DNA of 64,000 nucleotides from Neobacillus rhizophilus (GCF_018343535.1 NZ_JAGYPF010000002.1:150103-214102), one strand, 5' to 3'; shown: positions 24,512 to 33,492, counted from the first letter of the stretch. Notes: generated by a model not told the origin, from the sequence alone. A program made the numbers and translations.

Positions 24512-25807
24512 ATGGTGTATTCGGCGGAAAAATTGAGCGAAGAAAAAGTGTTTAAGGACCCCGTTCATCGCTATGTCCACGTCCGCGACCGGGTGATTTG
24601 GGATTTGGTCGGGACGAAGGAGTTTCAGCGTTTAAGACGCATTAAGCAGCTGGGGACGACCTTTTTGACCTTTCACGGTGCCGAACACAGCCGATTCAAC
24701 CATTCCCTTGGCGTTTACGAAATTGTCCGCCGGATCATTGATGATGTGTTCGAAGGAAGGGCGGAATGGAATGACGATGACCGCCTGCTCACCCTTTGCG
24801 CTGCCTTGCTGCACGACCTCGGCCACGGTCCGTTTTCCCACGCCTTTGAGAAGGTGTTCGGCTTTGACCACGAAGATTTTACCCGTGCAATTATCCTCGG
24901 AAGCACAGAGGTAAACAGAGTCCTCCTAAGGGTAAGCCCAGAGTTTCCTGAGCAGGTTGCCGAAGTGATCGCGAAAACATCGGAAAAGAAGATGGTCGTC
25001 AGCCTGATTTCCAGTCAAATTGACGCCGACCGGATGGATTACCTCCAGCGCGATGCCTACTTTACGGGGGTAAGCTACGGGCAGTTTGACATGGAGCGGA
25101 TTTTACGGGTGATGCGCCCGCGCGAGGACCAGGTCGTTATTAAAAAGAGCGGCATGCATGCGGTCGAGGATTATATCATGAGCCGCTACCAAATGTACTG
25201 GCAGGTATACTTCCACCCAGTCTCACGCAGTGCCGAGGTTATTTTGACAAAAATCCTCCACCGTGCCAAGGAATTATTTAAGAACAACTATTCTTTTAAA
25301 CATGAACCGATTCACTTTATCTCTTTTTTCACGGAGCAAGTGACTTTAGAAGACTATTTAAAATTAGATGAATCTGTGATTATGTTTTATTTTCAGATCT
25401 GGCAGGAGGAGGTCGACCCTATATTAAGCGACCTCTGCCGACGCTTTGTCAATCGGAATTTATTTAAGTATGCCGAATTTGATCCTGCCAAGGAATACAA
25501 GAAGCTTGCCGAATTAACGGTACTTTTTGAAAAAGCAGGAATTGACCCCGAATATTACTTGGTGGTCGATTCTTCATCAGATCTGCCGTATGACTTTTAC
25601 CGTCCAGGCGAGGAAGAGGAACGGCTGCCGATTCACCTGTTGATGAAAAATGGGGACTTGCGGGAGCTTTCCCGCGAATCGGAAATCGTCGATGCGATTT
25701 CGGGAAAACGCAGAACGGACCACAAGCTTTACTATCCGGCTGATTTTCTTGAGGACACTGCCAGCGGGGCAGAGTGGAAAAAGAAAATTCGCGCCCTTTT
25801 ACAATAG
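24512..25807 (+). CDS. ywfO: HD-domain phosphohydrolase YwfO
   Basis: A 431-residue HD-superfamily protein. The metal-binding HD motif is clear: EHSRFNHSLGVYEIVRRI near residue 58 and LLHDLGHGPFSHAFEKVFGF near 94, with SSQIDADRMDYLQRDAYFTG near 166. This set matches the dGTPase-like family of B. subtilis YwfO and Enterococcus EF1143, in which dNTP triphosphohydrolase activity is known for a homologue. The substrate here is inference. The ATG follows GGAAGAGGGAAGCCA and copy B of the four-hairpin element. ywgA follows 33 bp later. Confidence 0.9.
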   Translation: MVYSAEKLSEEKVFKDPVHRYVHVRDRVIWDLVGTKEFQRLRRIKQLGTTFLTFHGAEHSRFNHSLGVYEIVRRIIDDVFEGRAEWNDDDRLLTLCAALLHDLGHGPFSHAFEKVFGFDHEDFTRAIILGSTEVNRVLLRVSPEFPEQVAEVIAKTSEKKMVVSLISSQIDADRMDYLQRDAYFTGVSYGQFDMERILRVMRPREDQVVIKKSGMHAVEDYIMSRYQMYWQVYFHPVSRSAEVILTKILHRAKELFKNNYSFKHEPIHFISFFTEQVTLEDYLKLDESVIMFYFQIWQEEVDPILSDLCRRFVNRNLFKYAEFDPAKEYKKLAELTVLFEKAGIDPEYYLVVDSSSDLPYDFYRPGEEEERLPIHLLMKNGDLRELSRESEIVDAISGKRRTDHKLYYPADFLEDTASGAEWKKKIRALLQ

Positions 25808-25840
25808 AGAATTGTTAAATGGAGTAGGAGATGACGAAAA

Positions 25841-26353
25841 TTGCTGAAAGACCATGCCAAACTGATGCAGGCAATTCTAGTTTCCGGTGAAATTATCGGA
25901 AGGAAAAAACTGCAGAAGATGATATATATTGCCAAAAAAATTGATTTTCCGTTTCAAGATCGCTTCCAATTTCATTTTTACGGCCCATACTCCGAGGAAT
26001 TGACCACCCGCGTGGAGGAACTTTGCAACATGGGTTTTCTTAATGAAGTAAAAGAGAAAAAGGGCGGATATTATCAATATCGCTATACATTGACCGATTC
26101 AGGCAAGGAGTTTTTGAGTCTAAACGAAGTGGACATGCCTTGCTTGGAGGATTGCCTGAACGATATGAATGCCCAGAATGCTAGATTCCTTGAGCTGGTT
26201 TCGACGGTTTTATATTTTGATAATCTTCCAAAGGAAGAAGTGGCCCAGAAGGTGTTCACTCTAAAAAGCAGCCAGCGCTATACGGTGGAAGAAATCGATG
26301 AGGCTTATCGGTATATTGAGGCACTTAGAGAAAAGGTAATACAGGAAGTTTAA
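25841..26353 (+). CDS. ywgA: YwgA family protein
   Basis: A 170-residue cytoplasmic protein of unknown function that accompanies ywfO in Bacillus. It begins LKDHAKLMQAILVSGEIIGR, then RKKLQKMIYIAKKI and FHFYGPYSEEL, a layout seen in winged-helix-like proteins related to the antitoxin-associated SocA/Panacea type (weak resemblance). The start is a TTG after AGGAGATGACGAAAA. It is probably co-transcribed with ywfO and is followed by a terminator. Confidence 0.8.
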   Translation: MLKDHAKLMQAILVSGEIIGRKKLQKMIYIAKKIDFPFQDRFQFHFYGPYSEELTTRVEELCNMGFLNEVKEKKGGYYQYRYTLTDSGKEFLSLNEVDMPCLEDCLNDMNAQNARFLELVSTVLYFDNLPKEEVAQKVFTLKSSQRYTVEEIDEAYRYIEALREKVIQEV

Positions 26354-26365
26354 ATAAAGTTTGAA

Positions 26366-26404
26366 GCGCCCACGCTTGCTGCAGGATGCCTGGGCGTTTT
26401 TTAT
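26366..26404 (+). terminator. Terminator of ywfO-ywgA
   Basis: CGCCCA (from 26367) pairs with TGGGCG (26391-26396), followed by TTTTTTATT; the interior can pair further (GCTTGC/GCAGG). Confidence 0.75.
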
Positions 26405-26488
26405 TGGGATTTTTGTAGCTCTTGGTATCCATTTTTGTGTAGGTTTGGTACAATTTTACTATAATAGTGGTGATGGGGGTTTTGGAGT

Positions 26489-26719
26489 ATGGGTGAATTT
26501 GCAGGATTGATTGCAATCATAATGGTATTTACGATTCCGATTGTCGCAATTGTCGGCGGATTATCAGTCCAAAAGACAAAATTGCGTGCCAAAATGGTAA
26601 AGGACGAGTTGGAACTTGAAAAGTTAAAGCACCAAAACTACTTAATTGAAACGGAAAAAATGAGGCTCGAACTCGAAAAAATACAGCTCGAAAGCCCCAA
26701 AAACGACTTTAAACTATAA
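26489..26719 (+). CDS. Small membrane protein with charged coiled-coil tail
   Basis: A 76-residue predicted protein with one N-terminal transmembrane helix (AGLIAIIMVFTIPIVAIVGG, residues 5-24) and a heavily charged helical tail (AKMVKDELELEKLKHQNYLI, then ETEKMRLELEKIQLE) able to form a coiled coil. I do not recognise a named family. The ATG has GTTTTGGAGT before it, and a strong terminator lies 11 bp after the stop, so it looks like a real single-gene unit. The tail could mediate oligomerisation or binding at the membrane; that is inference. Confidence 0.65.
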   Translation: MGEFAGLIAIIMVFTIPIVAIVGGLSVQKTKLRAKMVKDELELEKLKHQNYLIETEKMRLELEKIQLESPKNDFKL

Positions 26720-26730
26720 ACATAAAAAAT

Positions 26731-26774
26731 AAAGTGTGAATCCAAAGCAAGACCTAGCGGATTCACACTTTATT
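26731..26774. terminator. Terminator after the small membrane gene
   Basis: AAAGTGTGAATCC (26731-26743) pairs perfectly with GGATTCACACTTT (26759-26771), a 13-bp stem flanked by A and T runs. Confidence 0.88.
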
Positions 26775-26789
26775 GGTTTTATTCGGGTA

Positions 26790-26838
26790 GTGTCCACCCA
26801 AGGCGGACAAATGTCAACAAGCGGTGCCTGACACCTTA
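26790..26838. repeat. Dispersed fragment abutting the ywhB stop codon
   Basis: GTGTCCACCCAAGGCGGACA, AATGTC, then AACAAGCGGTGCCTGACACC. It is a relative of 24222, and its second half recurs at 37105. It ends exactly at the ywhB stop codon. Confidence 0.6.
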
Positions 26839-27021
26839 TTTGTCGCTGAAGCGAACTCCCGCTCTTGCGTAGTGGTTTTTGCTCATTTCTTCGATGAAGA
26901 TGGTGATGTTTTCTTTTGGTGCGCCAGTGGTTTCGCTGACGGCGTCGGTTACTTTTTCAACGAGCGCTTTCTTTTGCTCTTCAGTCCGTCCTTCTAGCAT
27001 TTTTACGGTTACGTATGGCAT
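26836..27021 (-). CDS. ywhB: 4-Oxalocrotonate tautomerase-like protein YwhB
   Basis: A 61-residue tautomerase-superfamily protein. After removal of Met, Pro-1 (MPYVTVKMLEGRTEEQKKAL) is the catalytic base; arginines in EGRTEEQ and YARAGVRF would bind the substrate. The B. subtilis homologue forms hexamers and shows 4-OT activity; the natural substrate is unknown. The ATG follows AAAGGAGGATTTTAGT, a very strong ribosome-binding site. It is divergent from ywhC. Confidence 0.92.
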   Translation of the reverse strand: MPYVTVKMLEGRTEEQKKALVEKVTDAVSETTGAPKENITIFIEEMSKNHYARAGVRFSDK

Positions 27022-27189
27022 ACTAAAATCCTCCTTTTTATGGGTACTGATTGTAGTGTTTCACAAACGGCCAAAATGTGCAAGAATCGTCGGCACATTT
27101 GGTTTTCTTTTTCCAAGCGGTTTCATGTATACTTAAAGAAAAATAGAACGGCAGATAAGCTGTCTTTTCACGAGAGAGGAGAAACGCCT

Positions 27190-27840
27190 TTGGACCGATT
27201 TCTCGCATACCCGTTGGAGCTGATTCCCTATGTGGCCATTACGCTTGTATTTGCCTTTACATTTCACGAATTTGCCCATGCCTATGTTGCCTATAAATTT
27301 GGCGATTCTACCGCCCAAAAGCAAGGCCGACTGACCTTAAATCCGCTGCAGCATCTCGACCCATTCGGAACGATTTTAATTTTTATCGCCGGCTTTGGCT
27401 GGGCCCGTCCCGTTCCGGTTAACCGCTTTTTCTTTAAAAAGCCGCGCCTTGCCGGGGTCCTTGTGTCGGCTGCCGGACCGTTGAGCAATTTGGTGCTGGC
27501 CTGCCTAGGCTTTATTATCGCCTATGGGCTGAACCGGTTTGGGGTCAATGCACCAGATCGTTTATATGATTTTTTTGAAATTTTTATTCAGCTCAATGTG
27601 GTACTGTTCATTTTCAATCTGCTTCCCCTGCCGCCACTCGACGGCTACCGGATTGTGGAAGATTTGGCCCCCAATGAAGTCCGTGCCAAAATGACACAAT
27701 ATGAACAGTATGGGATATTAATTTTTCTGATATTAGTCATCACACCGCTCGACAACTATACGATTCAGCCGATTTTCAGCGCGGTCATTCCCTGGGTGAC
27801 AGGTGGATTAAGCAATTTCTTTTACGGTTTGTTTTTTTAA
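27190..27840 (+). CDS. ywhC: Site-2-protease-family membrane metalloprotease YwhC
   Basis: A 216-residue intramembrane zinc protease (M50 family). The HExxH motif is in FTFHEFAHAYVAYKFGD near residue 24, and the third metal ligand is in LPPLDGYRIVEDL near residue 152. Five or six hydrophobic segments are present. The start is a TTG (LDRFLAYPLEL) placed eight bases after GAGAGGAG; an upstream ATG-initiated extension to 27040 shows no membrane-protein-like sequence and is rejected. ywhD follows 18 bp later. The substrate is unknown. Confidence 0.9.
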   Translation: MDRFLAYPLELIPYVAITLVFAFTFHEFAHAYVAYKFGDSTAQKQGRLTLNPLQHLDPFGTILIFIAGFGWARPVPVNRFFFKKPRLAGVLVSAAGPLSNLVLACLGFIIAYGLNRFGVNAPDRLYDFFEIFIQLNVVLFIFNLLPLPPLDGYRIVEDLAPNEVRAKMTQYEQYGILIFLILVITPLDNYTIQPIFSAVIPWVTGGLSNFFYGLFF

Positions 27841-27858
27841 AGGAGGTTTATAGCATCA

Positions 27859-28368
27859 ATGGAAGAAAACAAGAAAAAAATAGGTTTTAATATTATTAAA
27901 AGCGACCCGACAGACGGGCACAAGGGCTATGGCAAGGGTGCATTGAGCCTTGATAATGTATCGCCGGTCATTATTGACGTCAATGCAGGTGAAGCGGAGA
28001 TTGATGTCGGCGCGATGCATGCCCGCAGCGTCGTCGAAAAAGGGATCAAATTCCTACCGAATCAGGACGAGGTGCCAAACGGCAAGCCATATTGGCTTGT
28101 GTGGGTGACGGTTGACCGTAAGCCGGAGGGTCCTTATTATGCTGGGGTAACTGCTTGCTACATGACTGTTGATCGGGAAATCCGCCGCGGCTACAAGTCG
28201 CTGCCGGAGCACGTCAACCGCATGGATAAATCACTGAAGCGCCACATTATCGTCGACCATATGGACGACAAATCGAAAAAGGTGCTAGCCGATTTCCTGC
28301 GCGGTCATAACGAAGATTTATGGAACAATTCGACCGATGAATTGAAAAACGGCTTGCAGGCTGAATAG
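27859..28368 (+). CDS. ywhD: YwhD family protein
   Basis: A 169-residue soluble protein that I recognise as YwhD from its sequence (KKKIGFNIIKSDPTDGHKGY near residue 5, AMHARSVVEKGIKFLP near 51, YWLVWVTVDR near 77, RRGYKSLPEHVNRMDKSLK near 108) and from its place between ywhC and pbpG. Function is unknown. The ATG has AAAGGAGGTTTATAGCATCA before it. The conserved pairing with a membrane protease may reflect shared regulation only. Confidence 0.88.
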   Translation: MEENKKKIGFNIIKSDPTDGHKGYGKGALSLDNVSPVIIDVNAGEAEIDVGAMHARSVVEKGIKFLPNQDEVPNGKPYWLVWVTVDRKPEGPYYAGVTACYMTVDREIRRGYKSLPEHVNRMDKSLKRHIIVDHMDDKSKKVLADFLRGHNEDLWNNSTDELKNGLQAE

Positions 28369-28512
28369 TATATTTTTGGAAAAAACAAGACCCTCTTTAA
28401 CGCTAATTATGAACATTTTTTTACAAAAATAAAAGATGTGAAACTCTTGTAGTTTTTTTCAAAAATGGGTAGTATTATAAGAAGTGTGAAAACACTGTAA
28501 GACTAGGACAGG

Positions 28513-28543
28513 AAAAAGCTCCGGGGCTGCCCCGGAGCTTTTT
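28513..28543. terminator. Bidirectional terminator between ywhD and pbpG
   Basis: AAAAAGCTCCGGGG and CCCCGGAGCTTTTT form a perfect 14-bp stem around CTG. It lies 8 bp beyond the pbpG stop. Confidence 0.92.
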
Positions 28544-28551
28544 CCGTTCAT

Positions 28552-30621
28552 TCAACTCCATGGAAGGATGCGTTTGTACCATGGGGTTTTTTGGTCATCG
28601 CCATTTTTGTCATGCTTTTTCGAGCCGCCTTTACCAAGATGCTCGGTACAGTATTCGGTCGGTTCGGTGCCAGTCACGTAATAGGTGAAGCGGCGCACCG
28701 GACAATCCTTGGTTGCAAGCTTGCCGTTTGTTGGGTCAACATATAGCCCGATGACGCCCTCCTTTGGCGGCTTGAAAGCCTTGACTGGCTTGCCGTCCAG
28801 AGCCTCCTCCATGAAATTCGCCCACACGTTTTTCGCATACGTTTTTTCGGCAGTCACATCTAGCGGTTTGCCGATATCATAGCCAGCCCAAACGGCTGTC
28901 ACCAGCTGCGGCGAGAAGCCGATCATCCAGCTGTCCGTTTCCGTTGAACCTGATTTTCCAGCATAGGGGCGGGTTAAGTCGTTGATGATGGTGCTTCCCG
29001 TAACCCTTGCATAGCCGCTAAGCTTAGGGTCGAACACACCAGTCATCATTTGCGTCATTACGAACGCTTTGGCTGGGTCCAACACTTTTTCCTCTTTATT
29101 TTCCTTTTCAAAAATAACATTGCCATTAAAGTCTTCCACTCTCGTAATCAAGTTCGGGCTGACCTTTTTGCCGCCGTTGGCAAACAGGCTGTAGGCGTTC
29201 GCCATTTCAATCACTCGTACCCCTGAGGTGCCCAGCGCAAGTGATGGCACCTTCGACATTTTGGTCGACAGGCCGAATTTCTTCGCTGTATCAATCAATG
29301 TTTCTTCCCCTAAAAAGAGGTGGGTTTTTACAGCAAAAATATTATCCGAAACCGCAAGGGCCTGGGCAAGGGTAATCTCGCCGTCAGCATACTTGTTGTT
29401 AAAGTTATGCGGCGTGTAATTGGCCTGGCCATCGTCAAACTGGAAGGTCGTAAACTCGCTCCGCATCGTTGACGATGGGGTGAAGCCGTGCTCAAGGGCC
29501 GCGTAATACAGGAGCGGCTTGATGGTCGAGCCTGGCTGGCGGACCGCTTGGACGGCCCGGTTGAACGGACTTTTTTCATAATCCCGGCCGCCGACCATTG
29601 CCTTGACATTGCCGTTTTTCGGATCCATCGCGACAAGGCCGACTTGAATTTCCGAGGACTTTGAGACATACCGATTGACCTGCTGCTCTGCCGCCTCCTG
29701 CTGCTTCATGTTCAGCGTCGTATAGACCTTTAGGCCGCCGAGGGCGATGGTCCGGTCATCGAGATGAAGCTGATTTTTCAAGGCGTTTTTGACGGCATCC
29801 TGGAAATAAGGGGCGGTCCTAGCTTTGTGCGTCGGATATTCGCCCACAAAAACAAGGCGCTGCCCGGCAGCAATTTGGGCTGCATCTTTCTTGATGTATC
29901 CGTTTTTCACCATGCTTTGCAAAATAATGTTTTGCCGCGCTTTCGCGTTTTCGATAGACCGGAGCGGTGAATAGATACCTGGCCCCTTCGGAATGCCAGC
30001 GAGCAGGCTTGCTTCTGCCAGCGAAAGGTCGGCCGCTTTTTTACCATAATAATATTGGCTGGCGGCTTCGACCCCATAAGCGCCGTTGCCGTAATAAATC
30101 GTATTTAAATAGCCTTCGAGAATTTGTTGTTTAGAATAGTTCATCTCGAGGCGGATCGCATAAAAGGCTTCGGTCAGCTTTCGCGTCCATGTTTTGTCAT
30201 GCTCAAGGAAAAGGTTCCTTGCGTATTGCTGGGTGATCGTGCTTGCCCCCTGAACCTTGGCGAATGCCTTGATATCGGCTAGAACTGCCCCGGCAATCCG
30301 CTTATAATCAAACCCATGATGCTCGTAAAAATTTTTATCCTCAATCGCGACGGTCGCATTGACGAGATCCGGAGAGATATCGTTAAGCTTCGCCCAATAA
30401 CGCTTTTGGCCGTTATTGCTTTCGCCGATCAGTGTACCGTCGTCGGCAAAAAACAATGTTGACTGCGGAACGGCGAGTGGTGGCGGGCCTAGTATTTTCG
30501 CATAGGCGAGGACGCCGAGGAAAAGCACAAGCATACAAATCATGCCAATCAAACTGATGATGATTAGAGCACGCAAATATTTAACTGTTTTTCGAAAACC
30601 GTGATTCGTCATGATTTCCAT
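28552..30621 (-). CDS. pbpG: Class A penicillin-binding protein PBP2d (PbpG)
   Basis: Bifunctional glycosyltransferase and transpeptidase used in spore peptidoglycan synthesis in B. subtilis. The 689-residue protein has a cytoplasmic start, a transmembrane helix (ALIIISLIGMICMLVLFLGV, about residues 18-40), the GT51 domain (AIEDKNFYEHHGFDYKRIAG near 92, GASTITQQYARNLFLEHD near 125, EGYLNTIYYGNGAYGVEAA near 160), and a transpeptidase domain with SxxK (RQPGSTIKPLLYY near 364), SDN (LAVSDNIFAV near 425) and KSG (YAGKSGSTETDSW near 550). Its end is basic (GGSKKHDKNGDDQKTPWYKR). The ATG follows AGGGGGTGAAGTTAGC. It sits between ywhD and speE, as ywhE does. Confidence 0.93.
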   Translation of the reverse strand: MEIMTNHGFRKTVKYLRALIIISLIGMICMLVLFLGVLAYAKILGPPPLAVPQSTLFFADDGTLIGESNNGQKRYWAKLNDISPDLVNATVAIEDKNFYEHHGFDYKRIAGAVLADIKAFAKVQGASTITQQYARNLFLEHDKTWTRKLTEAFYAIRLEMNYSKQQILEGYLNTIYYGNGAYGVEAASQYYYGKKAADLSLAEASLLAGIPKGPGIYSPLRSIENAKARQNIILQSMVKNGYIKKDAAQIAAGQRLVFVGEYPTHKARTAPYFQDAVKNALKNQLHLDDRTIALGGLKVYTTLNMKQQEAAEQQVNRYVSKSSEIQVGLVAMDPKNGNVKAMVGGRDYEKSPFNRAVQAVRQPGSTIKPLLYYAALEHGFTPSSTMRSEFTTFQFDDGQANYTPHNFNNKYADGEITLAQALAVSDNIFAVKTHLFLGEETLIDTAKKFGLSTKMSKVPSLALGTSGVRVIEMANAYSLFANGGKKVSPNLITRVEDFNGNVIFEKENKEEKVLDPAKAFVMTQMMTGVFDPKLSGYARVTGSTIINDLTRPYAGKSGSTETDSWMIGFSPQLVTAVWAGYDIGKPLDVTAEKTYAKNVWANFMEEALDGKPVKAFKPPKEGVIGLYVDPTNGKLATKDCPVRRFTYYVTGTEPTEYCTEHLGKGGSKKHDKNGDDQKTPWYKRILPWS

Positions 30622-30829
30622 GCTAACTTCACCCCCTATTTTTTTGTGAGTCCGTCTTTCCTTTTCTGACGGGAAATTTTGGATTTTGGAAAAAACCGAT
30701 AGTAATAGTATTGAAAAAATAGACTCTTTTTAAACAATTTTTTGCAGGAATTTGAAACATTTTTGCTAGACTTTTTCGTGTGTTTGTAATTCAATAGTTT
30801 GGGTAGTATAAGTTTGAAGTGTTTATTTT
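30622..30829. other. pbpG upstream region
   Basis: AT-rich, divergent from copy C of the four-hairpin element. No gene is visible, and I assign no promoter. Confidence 0.4.
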
Positions 30830-30920
30830 AAAGAAAACTCGCCGATTGGCGAGCCCTTAGGGCGAAGACAGAGGCGTAGTTGCACTTATGCGTTAAGAAA
30901 GTTTATACTTTCTTATTGGC
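30830..30920 (+). repeat. Four-hairpin dispersed element, copy C
   Basis: Starts GAAAACTCGCCGATTGGCGA, then GCCCTTAGGGC where copy A has GTCCGATAGGAC, so both sides of hairpin 2 have changed together. GCGTAGTTGCACTTATGC keeps hairpin 3. The last stem is shorter (AAGAAAGT with ACTTTCTT). It ends 9 bp before the AGGAAAGGAAG ribosome-binding site of speE. Confidence 0.85.
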
Positions 30921-30948
30921 AGAAAAAAGAGGAAAGGAAGATGGTTAG

Positions 30949-31779
30949 ATGGGCGGACTTTGGTTTACGGAAAAGCAGACCGAGAACTTTGGGATCACGA
31001 TGAAAGTGAATAAAACTTTACATACAGAACAAACCGAGTTTCAAATGCTGGAAATGGTAGAAACCGCCGAGTGGGGCAACATGCTCTTGCTAGACGGCAT
31101 GGTCATGACTTCGGTAAAAGACGAGTTCGTTTACCATGAGATGGTCGCACATGTGCCGTTATTTACGCATCCGAATCCGGAGAATGTGCTGGTTGTCGGC
31201 GGCGGTGATGGCGGCGTCATCCGCGAGGTGTTGAAGCACCCAAGTGTGAAAAAGGCGACGCTTGTCGATATCGACGGGAAAGTAATCGAGTATTCGAAGA
31301 AGTTCCTGCCGGAGATTGCCGGCTGGCTGGACGATCCTCGAGTGGATGTCCGCGTTGATGACGGATTTATGCATATTGCCAATAGTGAAAATGAATACGA
31401 TGTCATTTTGGTAGACTCCACTGAACCGGTTGGCCCCGCCGTGAACCTGTTTACAAAGGGCTTCTATGCCGGGATTTCCAAGGCATTGAAGGAAGACGGA
31501 ATCTTCGTGGCCCAGTCAGACAACCCGTGGTTTAAAGCGGATCTGATTCGCAATGTGCAGCGCGATGTCCGTGAAATTTTCCCGATGACCAACCTTTATG
31601 TTGCCAACATCCCAACCTATCCAAGTGGCCTGTGGGCATTCACCATCGGATCGAAAAAGTACGATCCGCTCGCAGTCAGCGACGACCGCTTCCACGACAT
31701 TGAAACACGATACTACACAAAAGAACTCCATAAGGCGGCCTTTGTTTTGCCGAAGTTTGTTGGGGATTTGTTGAAATAG
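30949..31779 (+). CDS. speE: Spermidine synthase
   Basis: Transfers an aminopropyl group from decarboxylated SAM to putrescine. The 276-residue protein begins [20 protein letters not shown] and shows the nucleotide-binding signature [20 protein letters not shown] near residue 81 and the DSTEPVGPA loop near 156. Length and pattern match B. subtilis SpeE. The ATG at 30949 follows AGGAAAGGAAGATGGTTAG; an out-of-frame ATG lies within that leader. It is paired with agmatinase speB downstream, separated here by a 52-bp tandem repeat array. Confidence 0.95.
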   Translation: MGGLWFTEKQTENFGITMKVNKTLHTEQTEFQMLEMVETAEWGNMLLLDGMVMTSVKDEFVYHEMVAHVPLFTHPNPENVLVVGGGDGGVIREVLKHPSVKKATLVDIDGKVIEYSKKFLPEIAGWLDDPRVDVRVDDGFMHIANSENEYDVILVDSTEPVGPAVNLFTKGFYAGISKALKEDGIFVAQSDNPWFKADLIRNVQRDVREIFPMTNLYVANIPTYPSGLWAFTIGSKKYDPLAVSDDRFHDIETRYYTKELHKAAFVLPKFVGDLLK

Positions 31780-31805
31780 GTTATATCTTTTTTTAGTTTG
31801 TAATT

Positions 31806-32284
31806 CTACGTGCCCGATTGAGTAAGAAAAAGTTGAAAACAGGCACGTAGAGAGGGTCTACGTGTCTAAACAGGGTGGAAACCATGGAATATGGTCACGT
31901 AGAGAGGTTGTATGTGCCCGAACTGGGTGGAAATCAGGGGAAACGGTCACGTAGAGAGGTTATAGGTGCCCGAACTGGGTGGAAATCAGGGGAAACGGTC
32001 ACGTAGAGAGGTTATAGGTGCCCGAACTGGGTGGAAATCAGGGAAAACGGTTACGTAGAGAGGTTATACGTGCCCGAACCGGGTGGAAACCAGGGGAAAC
32101 GGTCACGTAGAGAGGTTATACGTGACCGAACTGGGTGGAAATCAGGGGAAATGGTCACGTAGAGAGGTTATACGTGACCGAACTGGGTGGAAATCAGGGG
32201 AAACGGTCACGTAGAGTGGTTGTACGTGCCCAAACCGGGTGGAAACTAGGGAAAACGGTCACGTAGAGAGGTCTCCGTGCCTAG
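31806..32284 (+). repeat. 52-bp tandem repeat array between speE and speB
   Basis: Units start with CACGTAG or TACGTAG at 31844, 31896, 31948, 32000, 32052, 32104, 32156, 32208 and 32260: eight full units of exactly 52 bp, with a degenerate partial unit before (from 31806) and after. Each reads CACGTAGAGAGGTTATACGT, then GCCCGAACTGGGTGG and AAATCAGGGGAAACGGT, with few changes. In several units CACGTA and TACGTG form an inverted repeat with a 9-bp gap. There are no unique spacers, so it is not a CRISPR. Confidence 0.95.
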
Positions 32285-32341
32285 GGATACAAATGTTTTG
32301 GAGCAACTATTTATTAAAACATAAAAAGTGAGGAATGTTTG

Positions 32342-33214
32342 ATGCGTTTTGATGAAGCGTATTCGGGGAATGTGTACATTAAGAGCCACCCGAATTTTGA
32401 GGAGAGTCAGGTTGTATTATATGGAATGCCGATGGACTGGACGGTAAGCTACCGCCCGGGTTCCCGTTTCGGCCCGGCACGGATTCGCGAGGTGTCGATT
32501 GGGCTTGAGGAGTACAGCCCGTACCTTGACCGTGAGCTTGATGAAGTAAAATATTTCGATGCCGGAGATATACCGCTTCCGTTTGGGAATGCTCAAAAGA
32601 GCCTTGATATTATTGAAGATTTTATTGACCAGGTATTGGCTGCTGGTAAATTTCCGTTTGGCATGGGTGGGGAGCACCTTGTTTCTTGGCCGGTTATGAA
32701 GGCTGTTTTTAAAAAATATCCGGATTTAGCGATTATTCATATGGATGCTCATACCGACCTGCGTGAAAATTATGAGGGTGAGCCGTTATCGCACTCTACA
32801 CCAATTCGTAAAATCGCTGAGCATATTGGACCGGAAAATGTCTATTCTTTCGGTATCCGCTCCGGAATGAAGGAAGAATTCGATTGGGCCAGACAGAACG
32901 GCATGCATATTTCCAAGTTTGAAGTGCTTGAGCCGTTAAAGGAAATCCTGCCGAAGCTTGCCGGCCGCCCGGTGTATGTCACGATCGATATCGACGTCCT
33001 TGATCCGGCGCATGCTCCTGGAACCGGTACGGTCGATGCGGGTGGAATCACTTCAAAAGAGCTGCTTGCATCGATTCATGCCATTGCCCGTTCTGAGGTA
33101 AACGTGGTCGGCTGCGACCTTGTTGAAGTCGCGCCAATCTATGATGTATCCGAGCAAACAGCCAACACTGCTAGCAAACTGATTCGTGAAATGCTGCTTG
33201 GCTGGGTGAAATAA
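32342..33214 (+). CDS. speB: Agmatinase
   Basis: Hydrolyses agmatine to putrescine and urea, supplying SpeE. The 290-residue ureohydrolase has the dimanganese motifs GMGGEHLVSWP near residue 105, IIHMDAHTDLREN near 133 and VTIDIDVLDPAHAPGTGTVD near 213, with the C-terminal DLVEVAPIYD near 259. The ATG at 32342 has GTGAGGAATGTTTG before it. Despite the usual speE-speB pairing, a 560-bp repeat-bearing gap lies between the two genes, so co-transcription is possible but not clear. Confidence 0.95.
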   Translation: MRFDEAYSGNVYIKSHPNFEESQVVLYGMPMDWTVSYRPGSRFGPARIREVSIGLEEYSPYLDRELDEVKYFDAGDIPLPFGNAQKSLDIIEDFIDQVLAAGKFPFGMGGEHLVSWPVMKAVFKKYPDLAIIHMDAHTDLRENYEGEPLSHSTPIRKIAEHIGPENVYSFGIRSGMKEEFDWARQNGMHISKFEVLEPLKEILPKLAGRPVYVTIDIDVLDPAHAPGTGTVDAGGITSKELLASIHAIARSEVNVVGCDLVEVAPIYDVSEQTANTASKLIREMLLGWVK

Positions 33215-33218
33215 TAGT

Positions 33219-33272
33219 GGGGGTCAGACCCACGATAGAGTAACGCGTTAAAGTAGCGGGGGACTGACCCCC
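33219..33272. repeat. Palindromic repeat with GGGGGTCAG / CTGACCCCC ends
   Basis: GGGGGTCAG (33219-33227) and CTGACCCCC (33264-33272) form a perfect 9-bp inverted repeat. The interior is AACGCGTT-containing and partly self-complementary. It starts 5 bp after speB. Confidence 0.7.
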
Positions 33273-33273
33273 T

Positions 33274-33309
33274 AAAAGATGCCTGCCCTTTTTTGGGTTG
33301 GCATCTTTT
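33274..33309 (+). terminator. Terminator of speB
   Basis: AAAAGATGCC pairs with GGCATCTTTT around a 16-base loop that can itself pair (CCCTT/GGG). Confidence 0.8.
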
Positions 33310-33413
33310 GATTTGTGGGTTAACCATGTTTATAATAGAAAAAGTATGCGAAACGGCGTGTAAGTCAATGTTATAGACATGGACAGAGAAAATGAGCTTA
33401 TCAAGGTTCCTTT

Positions 33414-33492
33414 TTAAAGAAAACTCGTCGATTGGCGAGCCCCCTAAGGGCGGTTCATGAGGCGTAGTTGCCCTTATACTTTATTATTAGCT
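33414..33492 (+). repeat. Four-hairpin dispersed element, copy D (truncated)
   Basis: AAAACTCGTCGATTGGCGAG keeps hairpin 1 (one G-T change), GCCCCCTAAGGGC replaces hairpin 2, GAGGCGTAGTTGCCCTTAT remains, and the last stem is mostly lost (ACTTTATTATTAGC). It ends 11 bp before the CAGGGAAG ribosome-binding site of ywiB. Confidence 0.75.

Noticed and set aside
27040-27189. N-terminal extension of YwhC
   Set aside because: The extra 50 residues are unlike the family, and a good ribosome-binding site precedes the TTG at 27190.
31806-32284. CRISPR array
   Set aside because: The units are contiguous 52-bp tandem copies with no unique spacers, and no cas genes are nearby.
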